A DNA stretch of 64,000 nt, taken from Candidatus Tokpelaia sp. JSC085 (GTDB taxonomy: Bacteria > Pseudomonadota > Alphaproteobacteria > Rhizobiales > Rhizobiaceae). Position 1 is the stretch's first letter, and the number at the start of each line of letters is the position of its first letter. The stretch covers positions 248,001 through 312,000 of the forward strand of contig QENC01000001.1 in NCBI GenBank assembly GCA_003331005.1, written 5' to 3'. The notes beneath the pieces are model-generated. The model saw only the letters and a list, made by a program, of their open reading frames with translations, did not search any database and was not told the DNA's origin. Of this stretch, positions 51,516 through 62,071 are shown one piece after another. The position numbers and the translations under genes were made by a program.

Positions 51516-51998
51516 GATTGCGGAATGTTTCCCCTTGCTCTCTTCGAAAAATGATCCTGCCGAGACATTCGTTAGCATAATTAAGTATCATCTAGAATTG
51601 GAATGCGCGGATTCTGTATCGTTTCAAAGTAAACTTTCAGCTATGATTGATTGCTCTTTGGATAAATCAGCAGAATGTACGCTCAAGTGCAGTGAGGAAC
51701 ACTCAATGTTCGCGCAAGCTTGTCCCCTGTCACATTACATGCATGCAAATGTCATGTCAAGACCGTGGAGTGGCTATGGTCCCTGCTTGTGCATGGTGCA
51801 GTCGGAACTGCATGCATGGAGCCATCGCCAGGGACTTCATGTTGTACAATACTCATTGCATAAACAAAGGGATATATGTTATCTGTAAGGGGTGGATGGC
51901 TTTTTTCATATACTCCAGAAAACGCAAAAAGTGAAAGTAATCTCATCTCTGGAGAGGTTAGTGACTGTTTCCATTACTGGTAAAGAGCGGATGATTCG
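51516..51998. other. 480-bp gap between hemB and gltX with a nested inverted repeat
   Basis: No believable gene. A 7-bp outer pair (GTCCCTG 51779-51785 with CAGGGAC 51829-51835) encloses a 6-bp stem (TGCAGT 51797-51802 with ACTGCA 51807-51812, loop CGGA). Several ATGCAT palindromes lie around 51738-51815. The open frame 51535-51888 has an unnatural Cys/His-rich content and is not reported as a gene. Confidence 0.45.
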
Positions 51999-53441
51999 AT
52001 GATTCAGTCTGTTGTGACACGTTTTGCACCATCGCCTACCGGGGTTTTGCATATAGGTGGTGCGCGGACAGCCCTCTTCAACTGGCTCTATACCAGACAT
52101 GTTGGTGGAAAAATGCTACTGCGTATTGAAGATACTGACCGTGAACGCTCAACAGACAAGGCCGTGCATGCCATTCTCGATGAGCTAACCTGGCTTGGAA
52201 TTGACTGGGATGGCGATGTTTTTTCGCAATTCAGCCGGGCACAACGGCATCGTGATATTGCAGAAGAACTGGTGAAAAAGGGAAAGGCCTACTACTGTTT
52301 TTCTTCTCCAGAAGAACTCGCTGCAATGCGTAAAAAAGCAACGCTGGAAAGATTACCTCCTCGCTATGATAGGTACTGGCGAGATCATGCTCTTACTAAG
52401 GCGTCCTGCGGGGAAAAAGCGGCGATCCGTATAAAGGCGCCGCTTGATGGGTATACGATTGTCCATGACCTTGTCCAAGGTGATGTACGTTTTCCAAACA
52501 AGGATATCGATGATTTTATCATTTTGCGTTCTGATGGAACACCAACTTATATGCTTGCTGTGGTTGTGGATGATCATGACATGAATATAACCCATGTTAT
52601 CCGTGGTGATGATCACTTGACCAATGCCGCGCGCCAGACAGTCATTTATCGCGCGATGGGATGGCATGTTCCTATCATGGCGCATATTCCTCTTATCCAT
52701 GGACCCGATGGATCGAAGCTTTCCAAGCGTCATGGTGCGTTAGGCATTGCAGCATATCGCGCGATGGGATATTTGCCAGCTGCCTTGCGTAATTACCTTG
52801 CCCGTCTGGGCTGGAGCCATGGCAATGATGAAATCATGTCTACCAAAGAAATGACTGAGTGGTTCGATATTGACGGTATCAACAAAAGCACAGCACGGTT
52901 TGATTTTCAGAAACTTGAATCCTTCAATGGCCATTATATTCGGTCATGTGATAATGATGTTCTGCTTGATTCTGTCATCGCAATACTGCCAGAAACAGCG
53001 GGGGGAAAACATATTATAGCAAAACTTAATGCCGCGCGCTGCCGACAATTCCGTCAGGCGATGCCCGGGTTAAAAAAACGAGCAAAGACATTACTTGAGT
53101 TAATTGATGGGGCATCTTTTATTTTCGTACAACGTCCACTTGTGATGGCTGAAACAGCTTCCACAATTCTCGATGAAGATGGACGTAAAATGCTGACCGA
53201 CCTTTTATTTCTTCTTGAGCAGTGTTCTGTCTGGAATCATGGGACATTGGATAAAGCAGTTCGTTCTCACGCAGAGGCTACAGGGTTGAAATTAAGCCAG
53301 ATTATCCAACCTTTACGCGCTGCACTGACCGGGCGTTCTACATCACCAGGCATTTTTGATATACTGACGGTACTCGGGCGGGAAGAATCATTAGACCGCA
53401 TACGTGACCAAGCGGTTGATGCTCATAAACAGGAGTTTTAA
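51999..53441 (+). CDS. gltX: Glutamyl-tRNA synthetase
   Basis: Class I synthetase of 480 residues that charges tRNA-Glu, and probably tRNA-Gln in this group, where an amidotransferase corrects it. The HIGH motif is HIGG at residue 18 ([20 protein letters not shown]) and the KMSKS motif is KLSKRHG near residue 240. [11 protein letters not shown] and the C-terminal anticodon-binding domain ending with [17 protein letters not shown] fit the family. Rhizobia often have two gltX paralogues; which one this is cannot be told. It precedes gltA on the plus strand, a conserved pair. Confidence 0.95.
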   Translation: MIQSVVTRFAPSPTGVLHIGGARTALFNWLYTRHVGGKMLLRIEDTDRERSTDKAVHAILDELTWLGIDWDGDVFSQFSRAQRHRDIAEELVKKGKAYYCFSSPEELAAMRKKATLERLPPRYDRYWRDHALTKASCGEKAAIRIKAPLDGYTIVHDLVQGDVRFPNKDIDDFIILRSDGTPTYMLAVVVDDHDMNITHVIRGDDHLTNAARQTVIYRAMGWHVPIMAHIPLIHGPDGSKLSKRHGALGIAAYRAMGYLPAALRNYLARLGWSHGNDEIMSTKEMTEWFDIDGINKSTARFDFQKLESFNGHYIRSCDNDVLLDSVIAILPETAGGKHIIAKLNAARCRQFRQAMPGLKKRAKTLLELIDGASFIFVQRPLVMAETASTILDEDGRKMLTDLLFLLEQCSVWNHGTLDKAVRSHAEATGLKLSQIIQPLRAALTGRSTSPGIFDILTVLGREESLDRIRDQAVDAHKQEF

Positions 53442-53589
53442 GAGTCGCAAGTCTTCATCAGATCATCAGTGCTATGAGAAAAGTGAATATTTTTTGCGTT
53501 GTGACAGCATTGACGTCGGATTGCGCTTGCAAGACTGCAGAAACCCGGTCATTGACCAGCTAGTTGAGGGGATAGAAAGGGAATATGTT

Positions 53590-54888
53590 ATGTCTGTAAG
53601 TCATGCGAAAATCACCGTTGCAGGAAAAACGATTGAGCTTCCCGTGAGAAAAGGAACAATCGGACCAGATATTATAGAGATTGCTCCACTTTATAGAGAA
53701 ACGGGGACTTTTACCTATGATCCTGGCTTTACCTCAACAGCATCATGTGAATCGCGCATTACCTACATAGATGGTGATGAAGGCATGCTACTTTATCGTG
53801 GTTATCCAATTGATGAACTAGCAGAACAGGGTGACTTTCTAGAAACCTGTTACCTGTTACTTTTCGGTGAATTACCTGATCTGATCCGAAAAGAAAAGTT
53901 CGATTATATCGTACAACATCATAACATGGTTCATGAACAATTTGCACGCTTTTTTCAAGGGTTCCGCCGTGATTCACACCCTATGGCCGTGATGGTTGCC
54001 TGCCTTGGTGCCATGTCGGCATTTTACCATGACTCTATTGAGATTCTCGATCCTCAGCAGCACAACATTGCCTCTATACGACTGATTGCCAAGGTGCCAA
54101 CTCTGGCTGCGATGGCCTATAAATACAGTATCGGTCAGCCTTTTATTTATCCATCAAATGGGCTTAATTATTCAGAGAATTTTTTGCGTATGTGCTTTGC
54201 CGTACCTTGTGAGGAGTATAAGGTAAACCCAATTCTTTCCCGTGCTATGGATCGAATTTTTATCTTACATGCAGACCACGAGCAAAATGCCTCCACATCA
54301 ACAGTGCGTCTTGCCGGTTCTTCAGGGGCCAATCCTTTTGCCTGTATTGCCGCTGGTGTTGCCTGCCTATGGGGTCCTGCTCATGGAGGAGCTAATGAGG
54401 CCTGTCTTAAGATGCTTGAAGAAATCTGTTCTGTCGAACGTATTCCCGAGTTCATCGCGCGTGCTAAGGATAAAAATGACCCGTTTCGGTTGATGGGTTT
54501 TGGTCATCGTGTCTATAAAAACTATGATCCGCGTGCCCGTATTATGCAGAAAACCTGTCACGAAGTGTTGAACGAGCTTGGCATCAAAGATGATCCTTTA
54601 CTGGATATTGCGGTTGAACTTGAAAAAATCGCGCTCCATGATGAGTATTTTATTGAGAAGAAGCTCTATCCTAACGTCGACTTCTATTCAGGTATCACTC
54701 TAAAAGCTCTTGGCTTTCCAACTGCGATGTTCACAGTTCTTTTTGCTCTTGCTCGTTCTGTCGGCTGGGTTGCACAGTGGAAGGAAATGATCGAGGACCC
54801 TGCTCAGAAGATTGGGCGTCCTCGTCAGCTTTATACCGGGAAAACAAAACGCAGTTATGTGCCGATTCATGAACGTGCATCAATTTAA
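53590..54888 (+). CDS. gltA: Citrate synthase, type II
   Basis: GltA (432 residues) condenses oxaloacetate with acetyl-CoA, entering the TCA cycle. Conserved pieces are [20 protein letters not shown] at the N-terminus, [13 protein letters not shown], the catalytic histidine region GPAHGGANE (about 262-270) and [15 protein letters not shown] (about 302-316). ATG 53590 has GGGA eight bases upstream; the open frame extends 62 codons further but that part overlaps gltX and lacks family sequence. It converges with lpxB across 25 bp. Confidence 0.97.
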   Translation: MSVSHAKITVAGKTIELPVRKGTIGPDIIEIAPLYRETGTFTYDPGFTSTASCESRITYIDGDEGMLLYRGYPIDELAEQGDFLETCYLLLFGELPDLIRKEKFDYIVQHHNMVHEQFARFFQGFRRDSHPMAVMVACLGAMSAFYHDSIEILDPQQHNIASIRLIAKVPTLAAMAYKYSIGQPFIYPSNGLNYSENFLRMCFAVPCEEYKVNPILSRAMDRIFILHADHEQNASTSTVRLAGSSGANPFACIAAGVACLWGPAHGGANEACLKMLEEICSVERIPEFIARAKDKNDPFRLMGFGHRVYKNYDPRARIMQKTCHEVLNELGIKDDPLLDIAVELEKIALHDEYFIEKKLYPNVDFYSGITLKALGFPTAMFTVLFALARSVGWVAQWKEMIEDPAQKIGRPRQLYTGKTKRSYVPIHERASI

Positions 54889-54913
54889 AATGGATGAAAG
54901 TATAGAATAGCGA

Positions 54914-56089
54914 TCAGTTCGTTTTTTTGACGTCGGGTAAGAATGGAACAATTGCCTCTGCGGCAAGATCTCCTGATGCTGCATGCGTGTGCATGACAGC
55001 CGCGATTTTTTTTAATCCTTCAAGCTGGACTGAACGGACAGATTCCTTTAAAAGATGACGTTCAAGCTGGCGGGAGAGCATGCCTGGACGGACAAACTCA
55101 TTAAAATATTCCGGGACAACCGGTTCATCAGCAATGATGTTGGGTAATGCTGCACTCCAGACTGTTACTTTCGGTATTATGAAAATTTTAGAAAACCAGT
55201 CGGCTTTATAAGCGAGCACCATCGGAATACCACAAAGAGCAAGCTCAAGGGAAACGGTCCCAGAGGCAGCAAGCGCAATATCAGCCTCTACAAAAGTCTC
55301 CCATTTCTCTTTGTCTCCGACAACAACCCGTGGTTTTTTAGGCCACTGCGCTGCAAGAGCACGTAATTCAGTTTCAATATTCGGCAAGGTTGGCAAGACA
55401 ATATCAAGATTTGGAACTCGTTCCTGCAAGTCTTGAACGGTTTGCCCAAAAACAGGCATGAGCCTTCTGATTTCGAAACGACGTGATCCAGGTAGAACAA
55501 CAAGTGATGCTACCCTTTTTGATCTGTCAGGTTTCTTTTTGCGTCGTGAACAAACATCAAGCACAGATGGACAAGATAAAAGCCGATGACCCACATAGGT
55601 TACAGGCGGCCCTTGTAGCATCTTCATCACTTCCACTTCGAAAGGCAGAATAACAAGCACATGGTCAATAAAAATCCGCATAGCCTTTGCCCTCCCTGAT
55701 CTCCAGGCCCATACTGAAGGGGCAACATATTTTATAATTGGAATATATGGATTGAGTGCACGTACCCTACGCGCAACGCGGTGTGTAAAATCCGGACCGT
55801 CAATGATGATTAAGCAATGTGGACTTTCCCGAGCAATAAAAGCAGAGATCTTTCCTATCAGGCTGATCAGCCTAGGTATTTTTTTTAAAACGGCACCAAT
55901 CCCCATAAGGGCAATCTCCTCCGGATCGAAAAAGCTTTTCAAGCCCAATGCAGTAAGATGTTTTCCACCAACACCGATAAGATCGACTGCGTTATGAGTT
56001 TTTCGGTGCAACGAAACAATCAGATCAGCCCCGAGTAAATCACTGGATTCCTCCCCAGCGATTATCGCAATTCTCAATCGGGCTATCAT
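54914..56089 (-). CDS. lpxB: Lipid-A-disaccharide synthase
   Basis: LpxB (391 residues, GT19) joins UDP-diacylglucosamine with lipid X at the inner membrane. It begins RIAIIAGEESSDLLGADLI, has IDGPDFTHRVARRVR and IKYVAPSVWAWRSGRAK, and the donor-site stretch ALAASGTVSLELALCGIPMV. ATG 56089 has AGGA seven bases upstream. It is the last gene of the lpxD-fabZ-lpxA-lpxI-lpxB cluster. Confidence 0.96.
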   Translation of the reverse strand: MIARLRIAIIAGEESSDLLGADLIVSLHRKTHNAVDLIGVGGKHLTALGLKSFFDPEEIALMGIGAVLKKIPRLISLIGKISAFIARESPHCLIIIDGPDFTHRVARRVRALNPYIPIIKYVAPSVWAWRSGRAKAMRIFIDHVLVILPFEVEVMKMLQGPPVTYVGHRLLSCPSVLDVCSRRKKKPDRSKRVASLVVLPGSRRFEIRRLMPVFGQTVQDLQERVPNLDIVLPTLPNIETELRALAAQWPKKPRVVVGDKEKWETFVEADIALAASGTVSLELALCGIPMVLAYKADWFSKIFIIPKVTVWSAALPNIIADEPVVPEYFNEFVRPGMLSRQLERHLLKESVRSVQLEGLKKIAAVMHTHAASGDLAAEAIVPFLPDVKKTN

Positions 56090-56135
56090 TATATTTCCTG
56101 CTTTCAAAGGGCAATAACATCGTAATGATGTCAGA

Positions 56136-56996
56136 TTATAATGTCTCGATAAACATACCGTATTGATTTGCTTTATTTACAGTTTGTTCTATATTCAGGA
56201 TAAAGCTGTGCTTGGCTTCAACAGCAATGCCTACTAAACGAGCACGATATGCGTTCTCCACTGTATGCGGACCGATAGTTGGTAAGTCCGCTCGTTCGTC
56301 TTGTCCGGGTTTCATAAGCTTTACCAGAACCCCGCCTTTCTGTGGTATTAACTCATCCTGTCGCATCCTGGTAATGCGCTTAAGCATATTATCCGTGCCC
56401 TCTGCTCCTTCAAGTGCTACAACACGCCCATGAACAGCTATAGCTCCTTGTCCAATATCAAGTTCTCCAAGTCGGCGGGCTGCCTCTGCGGCAAGGGCAA
56501 TATTGTGTCGCTCATGCTTATCCGGGCATTTGCCTGTAAGCTTCACCCCTTTAGGAGCAAGTAATCCTGGCACAATTTCATGTGCGCCAACGACGTGAAA
56601 TCCATACTTTTCAACAAGTCGGATAAATACACGCAACAATGCATCATCACCTTTACCAAGGGCGAAACAAATCCGAGGAAACGCCATAATAGTAGGATAA
56701 TCAATTTTGAGATGTTGCCACTGCGGACGGGTGACTCCACCTGCTAAAACAATATTCTTGACCTTTGCAGCTTTCAATGCACGGATGAGCTGGGCGAATT
56801 CAACAATGGAAATTTCGCAATGATCAAACCGATAAAGTCTCTGATCCACTTTGCCGCGTAAAATAACAAGAAAAGGATCATGTCCTTGATCCCGCATGAC
56901 AGTCGCAATAGCCAACGGCAACAGACCGCTGCCGGCAATGATGGCTGTCCTGCCAGATACCATCTGAACAGACAACTGTGACTCACTAGGCTGCAT
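56136..56996 (-). CDS. lpxI: UDP-2,3-diacylglucosamine pyrophosphatase LpxI
   Basis: LpxI (286 residues, DUF1009) releases lipid X from UDP-diacylglucosamine and replaces LpxH in alphaproteobacteria. It begins TAIIAGSGLLPLAIA, has NIVLAGGVTRPQW and the C-terminal GVLVKLMKPGQDERADLPTI followed by GPHTVENAYRARLVGIAVEA, typical of the family. The start at 56996 comes five bases after the lpxA stop, with GAGG inside the end of lpxA. It sits between lpxA and lpxB. Confidence 0.95.
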   Translation of the reverse strand: MQPSESQLSVQMVSGRTAIIAGSGLLPLAIATVMRDQGHDPFLVILRGKVDQRLYRFDHCEISIVEFAQLIRALKAAKVKNIVLAGGVTRPQWQHLKIDYPTIMAFPRICFALGKGDDALLRVFIRLVEKYGFHVVGAHEIVPGLLAPKGVKLTGKCPDKHERHNIALAAEAARRLGELDIGQGAIAVHGRVVALEGAEGTDNMLKRITRMRQDELIPQKGGVLVKLMKPGQDERADLPTIGPHTVENAYRARLVGIAVEAKHSFILNIEQTVNKANQYGMFIETL

Positions 56997-57001
56997 TATA
57001 T

Positions 57002-57826
57002 TCAATCCTCTGTTCCAGCCCCAGTAGGCAACCCAGTTTTTGGTGTACATAATGGGCGCCGCTTATCCTTACAGACAAACGAAATCAGATCCATCACTGT
57101 TCTTGATTGCGGATAAGCTGCTAGCACATCTATTGCACGCTTGCGAACAGGCTTCGTCCGATCAAATAACATCGGAACAGCATGACGCATGATGTGAATC
57201 TCAGATCGTTCAAGACCAGAACGTTTCATACCAATGATATTCAGACCACCAAGCCAGGCATGAACACCAATTGCCGTTCCATAGGGGATAAGATCACCAG
57301 TCAGAGCAGCAAGCCCTCCAACAAATGCATGATGTCCAATACGAACAAATTGATGAACTGCACCACCACCGCCTATTATGACATTATCACCAATAACCAC
57401 GTGGCCACCAATCATGGCGTTATTCGAAAGTGTTACAGAATGACCTACAATGCAATCATGTGCTACATGGGCATAAGCTAAAAAAATGCAGTCATCACCA
57501 ATGACAGTTGTACCAAAACTATCATCTGAACCGCGATGCATGGTCACCCCTTCGCGAATAATACAGTTTTTGCCAATGTCAAGCATGGTCCGCCCACCTC
57601 TGTGCTTGTTGTTCTGCGGCGGACCACCAAGCACAGCACCGGAATAAATACGTGCATTTTTTCCAACCACTGTTGCACCAGTGATCACAACATGGCTCAT
57701 AACCTTGCTATTATCACCAAGAACAACATCAGATCCTATATGGCAAAAAGGGCCAATCACAATATTTTCACCCAGTTCAGCACCTATCTCTACGCATGCC
57801 AGTGGATGAATTTGCCTTCCGCCCAT
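57002..57826 (-). CDS. lpxA: UDP-N-acetylglucosamine O-acyltransferase
   Basis: LpxA (274 residues) adds the first acyl chain in lipid A synthesis. The left-handed beta-helix shows hexapeptide repeats throughout (IGPFCHIGSDVVLGDNSKV, IGGHVVIGDNVIIGGG), and the catalytic histidine is in AYAHVAHDCIVG. The C-terminal helical part follows LGGLNIIGMKRSG. ATG 57826 has GAGG upstream; an in-frame TTG lies 14 codons earlier inside fabZ. It starts seven bases after the fabZ stop. Confidence 0.96.
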   Translation of the reverse strand: MGGRQIHPLACVEIGAELGENIVIGPFCHIGSDVVLGDNSKVMSHVVITGATVVGKNARIYSGAVLGGPPQNNKHRGGRTMLDIGKNCIIREGVTMHRGSDDSFGTTVIGDDCIFLAYAHVAHDCIVGHSVTLSNNAMIGGHVVIGDNVIIGGGGAVHQFVRIGHHAFVGGLAALTGDLIPYGTAIGVHAWLGGLNIIGMKRSGLERSEIHIMRHAVPMLFDRTKPVRKRAIDVLAAYPQSRTVMDLISFVCKDKRRPLCTPKTGLPTGAGTED

Positions 57827-57833
57827 GGGGATT

Positions 57834-58325
57834 TTATCCTCTACGCAATGTCCTGTCCGGCGAGACAATACTGATCATGGCCGTCAACTCAGCTTCAGCG
57901 ACAACCTTGTCCTCAACTCTGGCCTCACATTGATAACGAAAAACATTTTTGCGCTCTTGAAGCTTTTTAACGTGAATAATCAGCTGGTCACCCGGAATAA
58001 CGGGTTCCCGAAATTTTGCATGGCGAATTGACATAAAACGAACCATGGGTTTTCTCTCTTTACAGCGCTGCAATAGGCAAATTACGCCAGCTGTCTGAGC
58101 CATTGCTTCGATAATCAACACACCAGGCATAATAGGGTTTTCCGGAAAATGTCCCATGAAATGGGGTTCGTTGAAGGTCACATTTTTTAGCCCGACAGCA
58201 GAATTGTTCCCATTAATTTTCTGGATTCGATCAACCAGCAAAAAGGGATAACGGTGCGGCAATGCACTGATTAACTGTTGAATCTCAGCCGAGTTTACAT
58301 CTGTATTTTGTGTTTTATCGCTCAT
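57834..58325 (-). CDS. fabZ: 3-hydroxyacyl-ACP dehydratase
   Basis: FabZ (163 residues) dehydrates 3-hydroxyacyl-ACP and competes with LpxA/LpxD for hydroxymyristoyl-ACP, which explains its place in the lpx cluster. The hot-dog fold shows [14 protein letters not shown], the catalytic histidine in [16 protein letters not shown] and the glutamate in [11 protein letters not shown]. Its start overlaps the lpxD stop by four bases (ATGA). Confidence 0.97.
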   Translation of the reverse strand: MSDKTQNTDVNSAEIQQLISALPHRYPFLLVDRIQKINGNNSAVGLKNVTFNEPHFMGHFPENPIMPGVLIIEAMAQTAGVICLLQRCKERKPMVRFMSIRHAKFREPVIPGDQLIIHVKKLQERKNVFRYQCEARVEDKVVAEAELTAMISIVSPDRTLRRG

Positions 58326-59365
58326 CTATTACTTTTACTCACTCGGGTTCCCCTACGCCGTGCTGTAACTTCCCTGCACCATTGCCTGAATGGACGTGCT
58401 GGAATCCCACCCCATTTTTCTCCATCCGGAATGTCATTCATCACTCCACTTGCCGCTGCAATCTGTACTTCTGAACCAATGACACGATGATCAGCAATGC
58501 CAACACGACCACCTAGCTGACTCCTATCGCCAATAACACAGCTCCCTGCAATACCGCAATGCGCAGCAATCAGACAAAACCGTCCTATTTGCACATTATG
58601 TGCTATCTGTACAAGATTATCAATCTTGCTGCCTTCACCAATAATCGTATTACGCAAGGCACCACGGTCGACAGTTGTATTGGCCCCGATTTCTACATCA
58701 TCCTGAATCACAACAGATCCCAGTTGGGGAACTTTTTCCAAATGCGCCATGATCGGAATATATCCGAAACCATCTTGACCAATACGCACCCCCGCATGGA
58801 GGTTAACACGATTGCCAATCAAGGCATATTGAACAGATGCACCTGGACCAATATAACACTCACGGCCAATCCTGCTCTCGGCAATGACAGCAGCTGCAGC
58901 AATAACTGTTCCAGCCCCTATTTCGACATTTTTTCCGATGACTGCACCTGCCTCAATCTTGATATCATCCTCTAATTTTGCAGAAGGATGGATATCGGCT
59001 TGTGACGAAAGACCATTTTCACCAAACAGTGATACAGGTTTAATCGTATAAGGATAAAGAACACGAGCGATAGTAGAAAAATCCCGGCGAGGATTACATG
59101 AAATCAGTACCGCTATTCCAGTGGGGACCCTATCAACCAACTCCTGAGGGCATAGAATAGCTGCAGCAACTAAATCATCAAGATAAGATTGCTGTTTCTT
59201 CTTTTCTGCAAATACAAGGGTTCCAGGAACAGAATTATCCAGGGCAGCCAGACGCTCTACCAAAACAGAAGCCAAGTCAACCTGATGCAGTATCGCACCT
59301 GTACAGGCAGCAATCTCAGCAACCGTCATCTGACACAACGGTGCAAAAAACATCGTATCCGCCAT
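58322..59365 (-). CDS. lpxD: UDP-3-O-acylglucosamine N-acyltransferase
   Basis: LpxD (347 residues) adds the second hydroxyacyl chain in lipid A synthesis. After a uridine-binding N-terminal domain, hexapeptide repeats form a beta-helix ([20 protein letters not shown] and onward). The catalytic histidine is in [33 protein letters not shown] marks the C-terminus. It overlaps fabZ by four bases and follows bamA by 43 bp, so bamA to lpxB is probably one transcript. Confidence 0.96.
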   Translation of the reverse strand: MADTMFFAPLCQMTVAEIAACTGAILHQVDLASVLVERLAALDNSVPGTLVFAEKKKQQSYLDDLVAAAILCPQELVDRVPTGIAVLISCNPRRDFSTIARVLYPYTIKPVSLFGENGLSSQADIHPSAKLEDDIKIEAGAVIGKNVEIGAGTVIAAAAVIAESRIGRECYIGPGASVQYALIGNRVNLHAGVRIGQDGFGYIPIMAHLEKVPQLGSVVIQDDVEIGANTTVDRGALRNTIIGEGSKIDNLVQIAHNVQIGRFCLIAAHCGIAGSCVIGDRSQLGGRVGIADHRVIGSEVQIAAASGVMNDIPDGEKWGGIPARPFRQWCREVTARRRGTRVSKSNR

Positions 59366-59408
59366 CGAATTACTTTCTATATTTAACAGCAGACATCAAT
59401 GAAAAGTG

Positions 59409-61766
59409 TCAAAACTTACTGGAAATACCGAAATAAAAGTTCTGTACTTGATCTCCATCTGCCCTTCTGAGTGGCCAAGCATAGTCAAAACGCAATGGTC
59501 CCAAAGGCGATGTCCATATCATACTGACACCTGTAGCCGTCCTCCAAATGCTTTCTGTACTTACAACCTGCCCCTCATCAGAATGAGAAGGGTTGTAATT
59601 ATTGCCATAAAGAGTGGCGGTGTCGATAAAAACCGCACCATGCATACCAAGACTGTCAGGAACAACTGGCATTGGGAACTGCACTTCAGCAGTTGCATGC
59701 ATATAAGTATTTCCGCCAAGAAAATACTCATGACCATTGGATGAACGTTGCATAGGACCGATACCATTGAACCTAAAGCCACGGATCATATCAACATTGC
59801 TTCTGAACATATCAAAAATACGGGTACCACCCTCACCAATTTCATGAACATAGCCACTACCAAGCCTAAGCAGACCAATCAGATCATACCGCTCCGAAAG
59901 TGTCTTGTAAAGCATGGCTCTCCCTGAGGTTTTCAGGAATTGCGCATTACCACCAAGACCAGCATATTCCTGCATGGCGTGGGCAAAGAGACCTGCATGT
60001 GGATTTTGCATATTATCAATGGAATTATAAACAAGACTATAACTCACCGAAGAACGCCGCCATGGACTATTTTGAGCCGCTTCAATAATAGCACCTGGAT
60101 AGCTATCATTAGGTTGTTGGCGACCAAGATCATATTCTTCTTCGATGTAATTATATGCTAAATTCCCCGTTAATTCATCTGCAATTGGAACACCAAAACG
60201 GATTGTTCCACCTGTTTGTGTTACATCATACCAATCATCATTCATCCGATATGTGCGGTGGAACAGATCAAAACCTGATGACAGACGATAACCAAGGAGG
60301 TGTGGCTCAGTGAGAGAAAGACTGTAATTGCGCGATTCCTGTTGACCAAGACCTATTCCCAGCCGAAGATATTGACCCCTTCCAAGGAAGTTGCGTTCAG
60401 TGATGGAAGTTTCAACAGAAATGCCCGGCGTTTCTCCTCCAGTGGCATACCCTCCACCAACAGAAAATTCACCTGTCGATTTCTCTACGACATCAACCAC
60501 GAGAATAACCTGATCAGACTCAGAACCAGGTGCTGTGGAGATGTTAATGCTCTGGAAAAAACCTAATCCTTCTAGACGGTGTTTTGCCCGCTTAACCATT
60601 GTCTGGTTAAAAGCGTCCCCTTCTCCGAGATCAAATTCGCGACGGATGACCTGATCACGTGTTTTACTATTCCCACGAATTTCAATCCGCTCAACATAGG
60701 TCCGTGGACCTTCATCAACAGTATAGGTCACAGAAATCGTATGGTTGGTAAAATCACGGTTGCCTAATGACTCAATCTTTGCAAAAGCATATCCTGAATC
60801 AGCAACACAATCATTAAGGGCACGAACAGATGCTTCAACTTTTCTAATATTATAAATATCACCACGTCGCGTTTTCAGTACATTGCCCACAGATCTTGCA
60901 TGAATGCCGGGTATAGTACTTTCAATTTCAATATCACCTAGACGATAAAGATGTCCCTCATGAACAATAAAGGTAATGGTGTACTGATTCGTCGATGGAT
61001 CAAGAACGGCATCGGATGAAAGAACCCGAAAATCCGCATAACCATGGCTGTGATAGAAACGACGGAGAGCTTCTTCATCAGCCGCTACACGATTAGCATT
61101 ATAAACATCATCCTGGGTGAGCCAAGAAAATACATTTGTGCTTTTTGTCGTCATGACATCCCGAAGACGTAATGTACTAAAGATCTTGTTGCCTTTGAAA
61201 AGGATATTCCCAATTTTTGTTTTTTTTCCCTCATCAATTTCAAAAATGACATTTACCCGCTGCTGATCAAGATCTTCTATCCTAGCACTGACAGTAACAC
61301 CATGATGGCCTATATGGACATAAGTGTCCCGAATTGTCTGTTCATCTGCTATCCTCTTAGCGGGATCAACGCTCTCGTGTGGCTTTAACGCAATAACGCG
61401 CTGCAGATCTATATCCTTTATTTTCTTATTCCCCTGAAAAATAACCTGGTTAATTACTTTATACTCAGTCACATTAATAACCAGCGCATTGTCAATTTGC
61501 TGGATCATCACATCGGAAAAAAGCCCCATAGCGAAAAGGCGCTTGGTCGCATGGTCAATATCAACGCCAGCAAAGTCCATGCCGCGTCTCACACCAACAC
61601 TGTCGCGAATGAGACCCGCATCAACACGCTGATTGCCACGAACTTCAATATGACGGATGATTGCAGCTTCAGCCGCCGCGCTGAACAGCACTGCAGAAAT
61701 CGGTCCCATAAACGCCATTGTTAAAGCAAAGATCAAGACTACAGCCGCGAATTTTGATTGAGCCAT
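59409..61766 (-). CDS. bamA: Outer-membrane protein assembly factor BamA
   Basis: BamA (785 residues) inserts beta-barrel proteins into the outer membrane. A signal peptide ends near residue 35 (AEA-AIIRHIEV). Five POTRA repeats follow to about residue 430, beginning with IEVRGNQRVDAGLI. The Omp85 barrel starts around VGGGYATGGETPG, has the loop-6 motif MIRGFRFNGIGP (usually VRGF) and ends with a terminal phenylalanine (FYFGISSKF). AGGA precedes the ATG. It stands between rseP and lpxD, the classic order. Confidence 0.97.
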   Translation of the reverse strand: MAQSKFAAVVLIFALTMAFMGPISAVLFSAAAEAAIIRHIEVRGNQRVDAGLIRDSVGVRRGMDFAGVDIDHATKRLFAMGLFSDVMIQQIDNALVINVTEYKVINQVIFQGNKKIKDIDLQRVIALKPHESVDPAKRIADEQTIRDTYVHIGHHGVTVSARIEDLDQQRVNVIFEIDEGKKTKIGNILFKGNKIFSTLRLRDVMTTKSTNVFSWLTQDDVYNANRVAADEEALRRFYHSHGYADFRVLSSDAVLDPSTNQYTITFIVHEGHLYRLGDIEIESTIPGIHARSVGNVLKTRRGDIYNIRKVEASVRALNDCVADSGYAFAKIESLGNRDFTNHTISVTYTVDEGPRTYVERIEIRGNSKTRDQVIRREFDLGEGDAFNQTMVKRAKHRLEGLGFFQSINISTAPGSESDQVILVVDVVEKSTGEFSVGGGYATGGETPGISVETSITERNFLGRGQYLRLGIGLGQQESRNYSLSLTEPHLLGYRLSSGFDLFHRTYRMNDDWYDVTQTGGTIRFGVPIADELTGNLAYNYIEEEYDLGRQQPNDSYPGAIIEAAQNSPWRRSSVSYSLVYNSIDNMQNPHAGLFAHAMQEYAGLGGNAQFLKTSGRAMLYKTLSERYDLIGLLRLGSGYVHEIGEGGTRIFDMFRSNVDMIRGFRFNGIGPMQRSSNGHEYFLGGNTYMHATAEVQFPMPVVPDSLGMHGAVFIDTATLYGNNYNPSHSDEGQVVSTESIWRTATGVSMIWTSPLGPLRFDYAWPLRRADGDQVQNFYFGISSKF

Positions 61767-62071
61767 TAATTATAGATTCCTAAAGTACTGTTTTTCATGG
61801 TTCTTAGTTCTTAAGGCCGGTGTTTTTTGATGTCAGTATTTCTGCCTCGCAGAACAATGCAATGATATCCTTTGTAAGGTTTCTTCGCTCACCGATTACA
61901 TGAATCTTGATGTTTTTTTTATGCAATTCAACCAGATCACAACAGATGAATAATTTCAATAATGATAAAAGACGCACGACTTCTTTAGCAGGGCCTGACC
62001 AATCTTCAGAAGATAAGCCACCGGAGATTAGTATTCGTGTATATTAAAATCAGTCAGTCATACTGGCACAG
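61767..62071. other. 305-bp gap between bamA and rseP
   Basis: No gene or clear regulatory element was recognised. It must contain the bamA promoter, or at least its leader, since bamA and rseP are usually closer together. Confidence 0.4.

Noticed and set aside
51535-51888. 117-codon open frame on the plus strand between hemB and gltX
   Set aside because: Composition is unnatural (many Cys, His, Met), it has no ribosome-binding site and no family resemblance, and it overlaps the inverted-repeat region.
61946-62047. 33-codon frame on the plus strand between rseP and bamA
   Set aside because: Opposite to all neighbours, no ribosome-binding site, no recognisable sequence.
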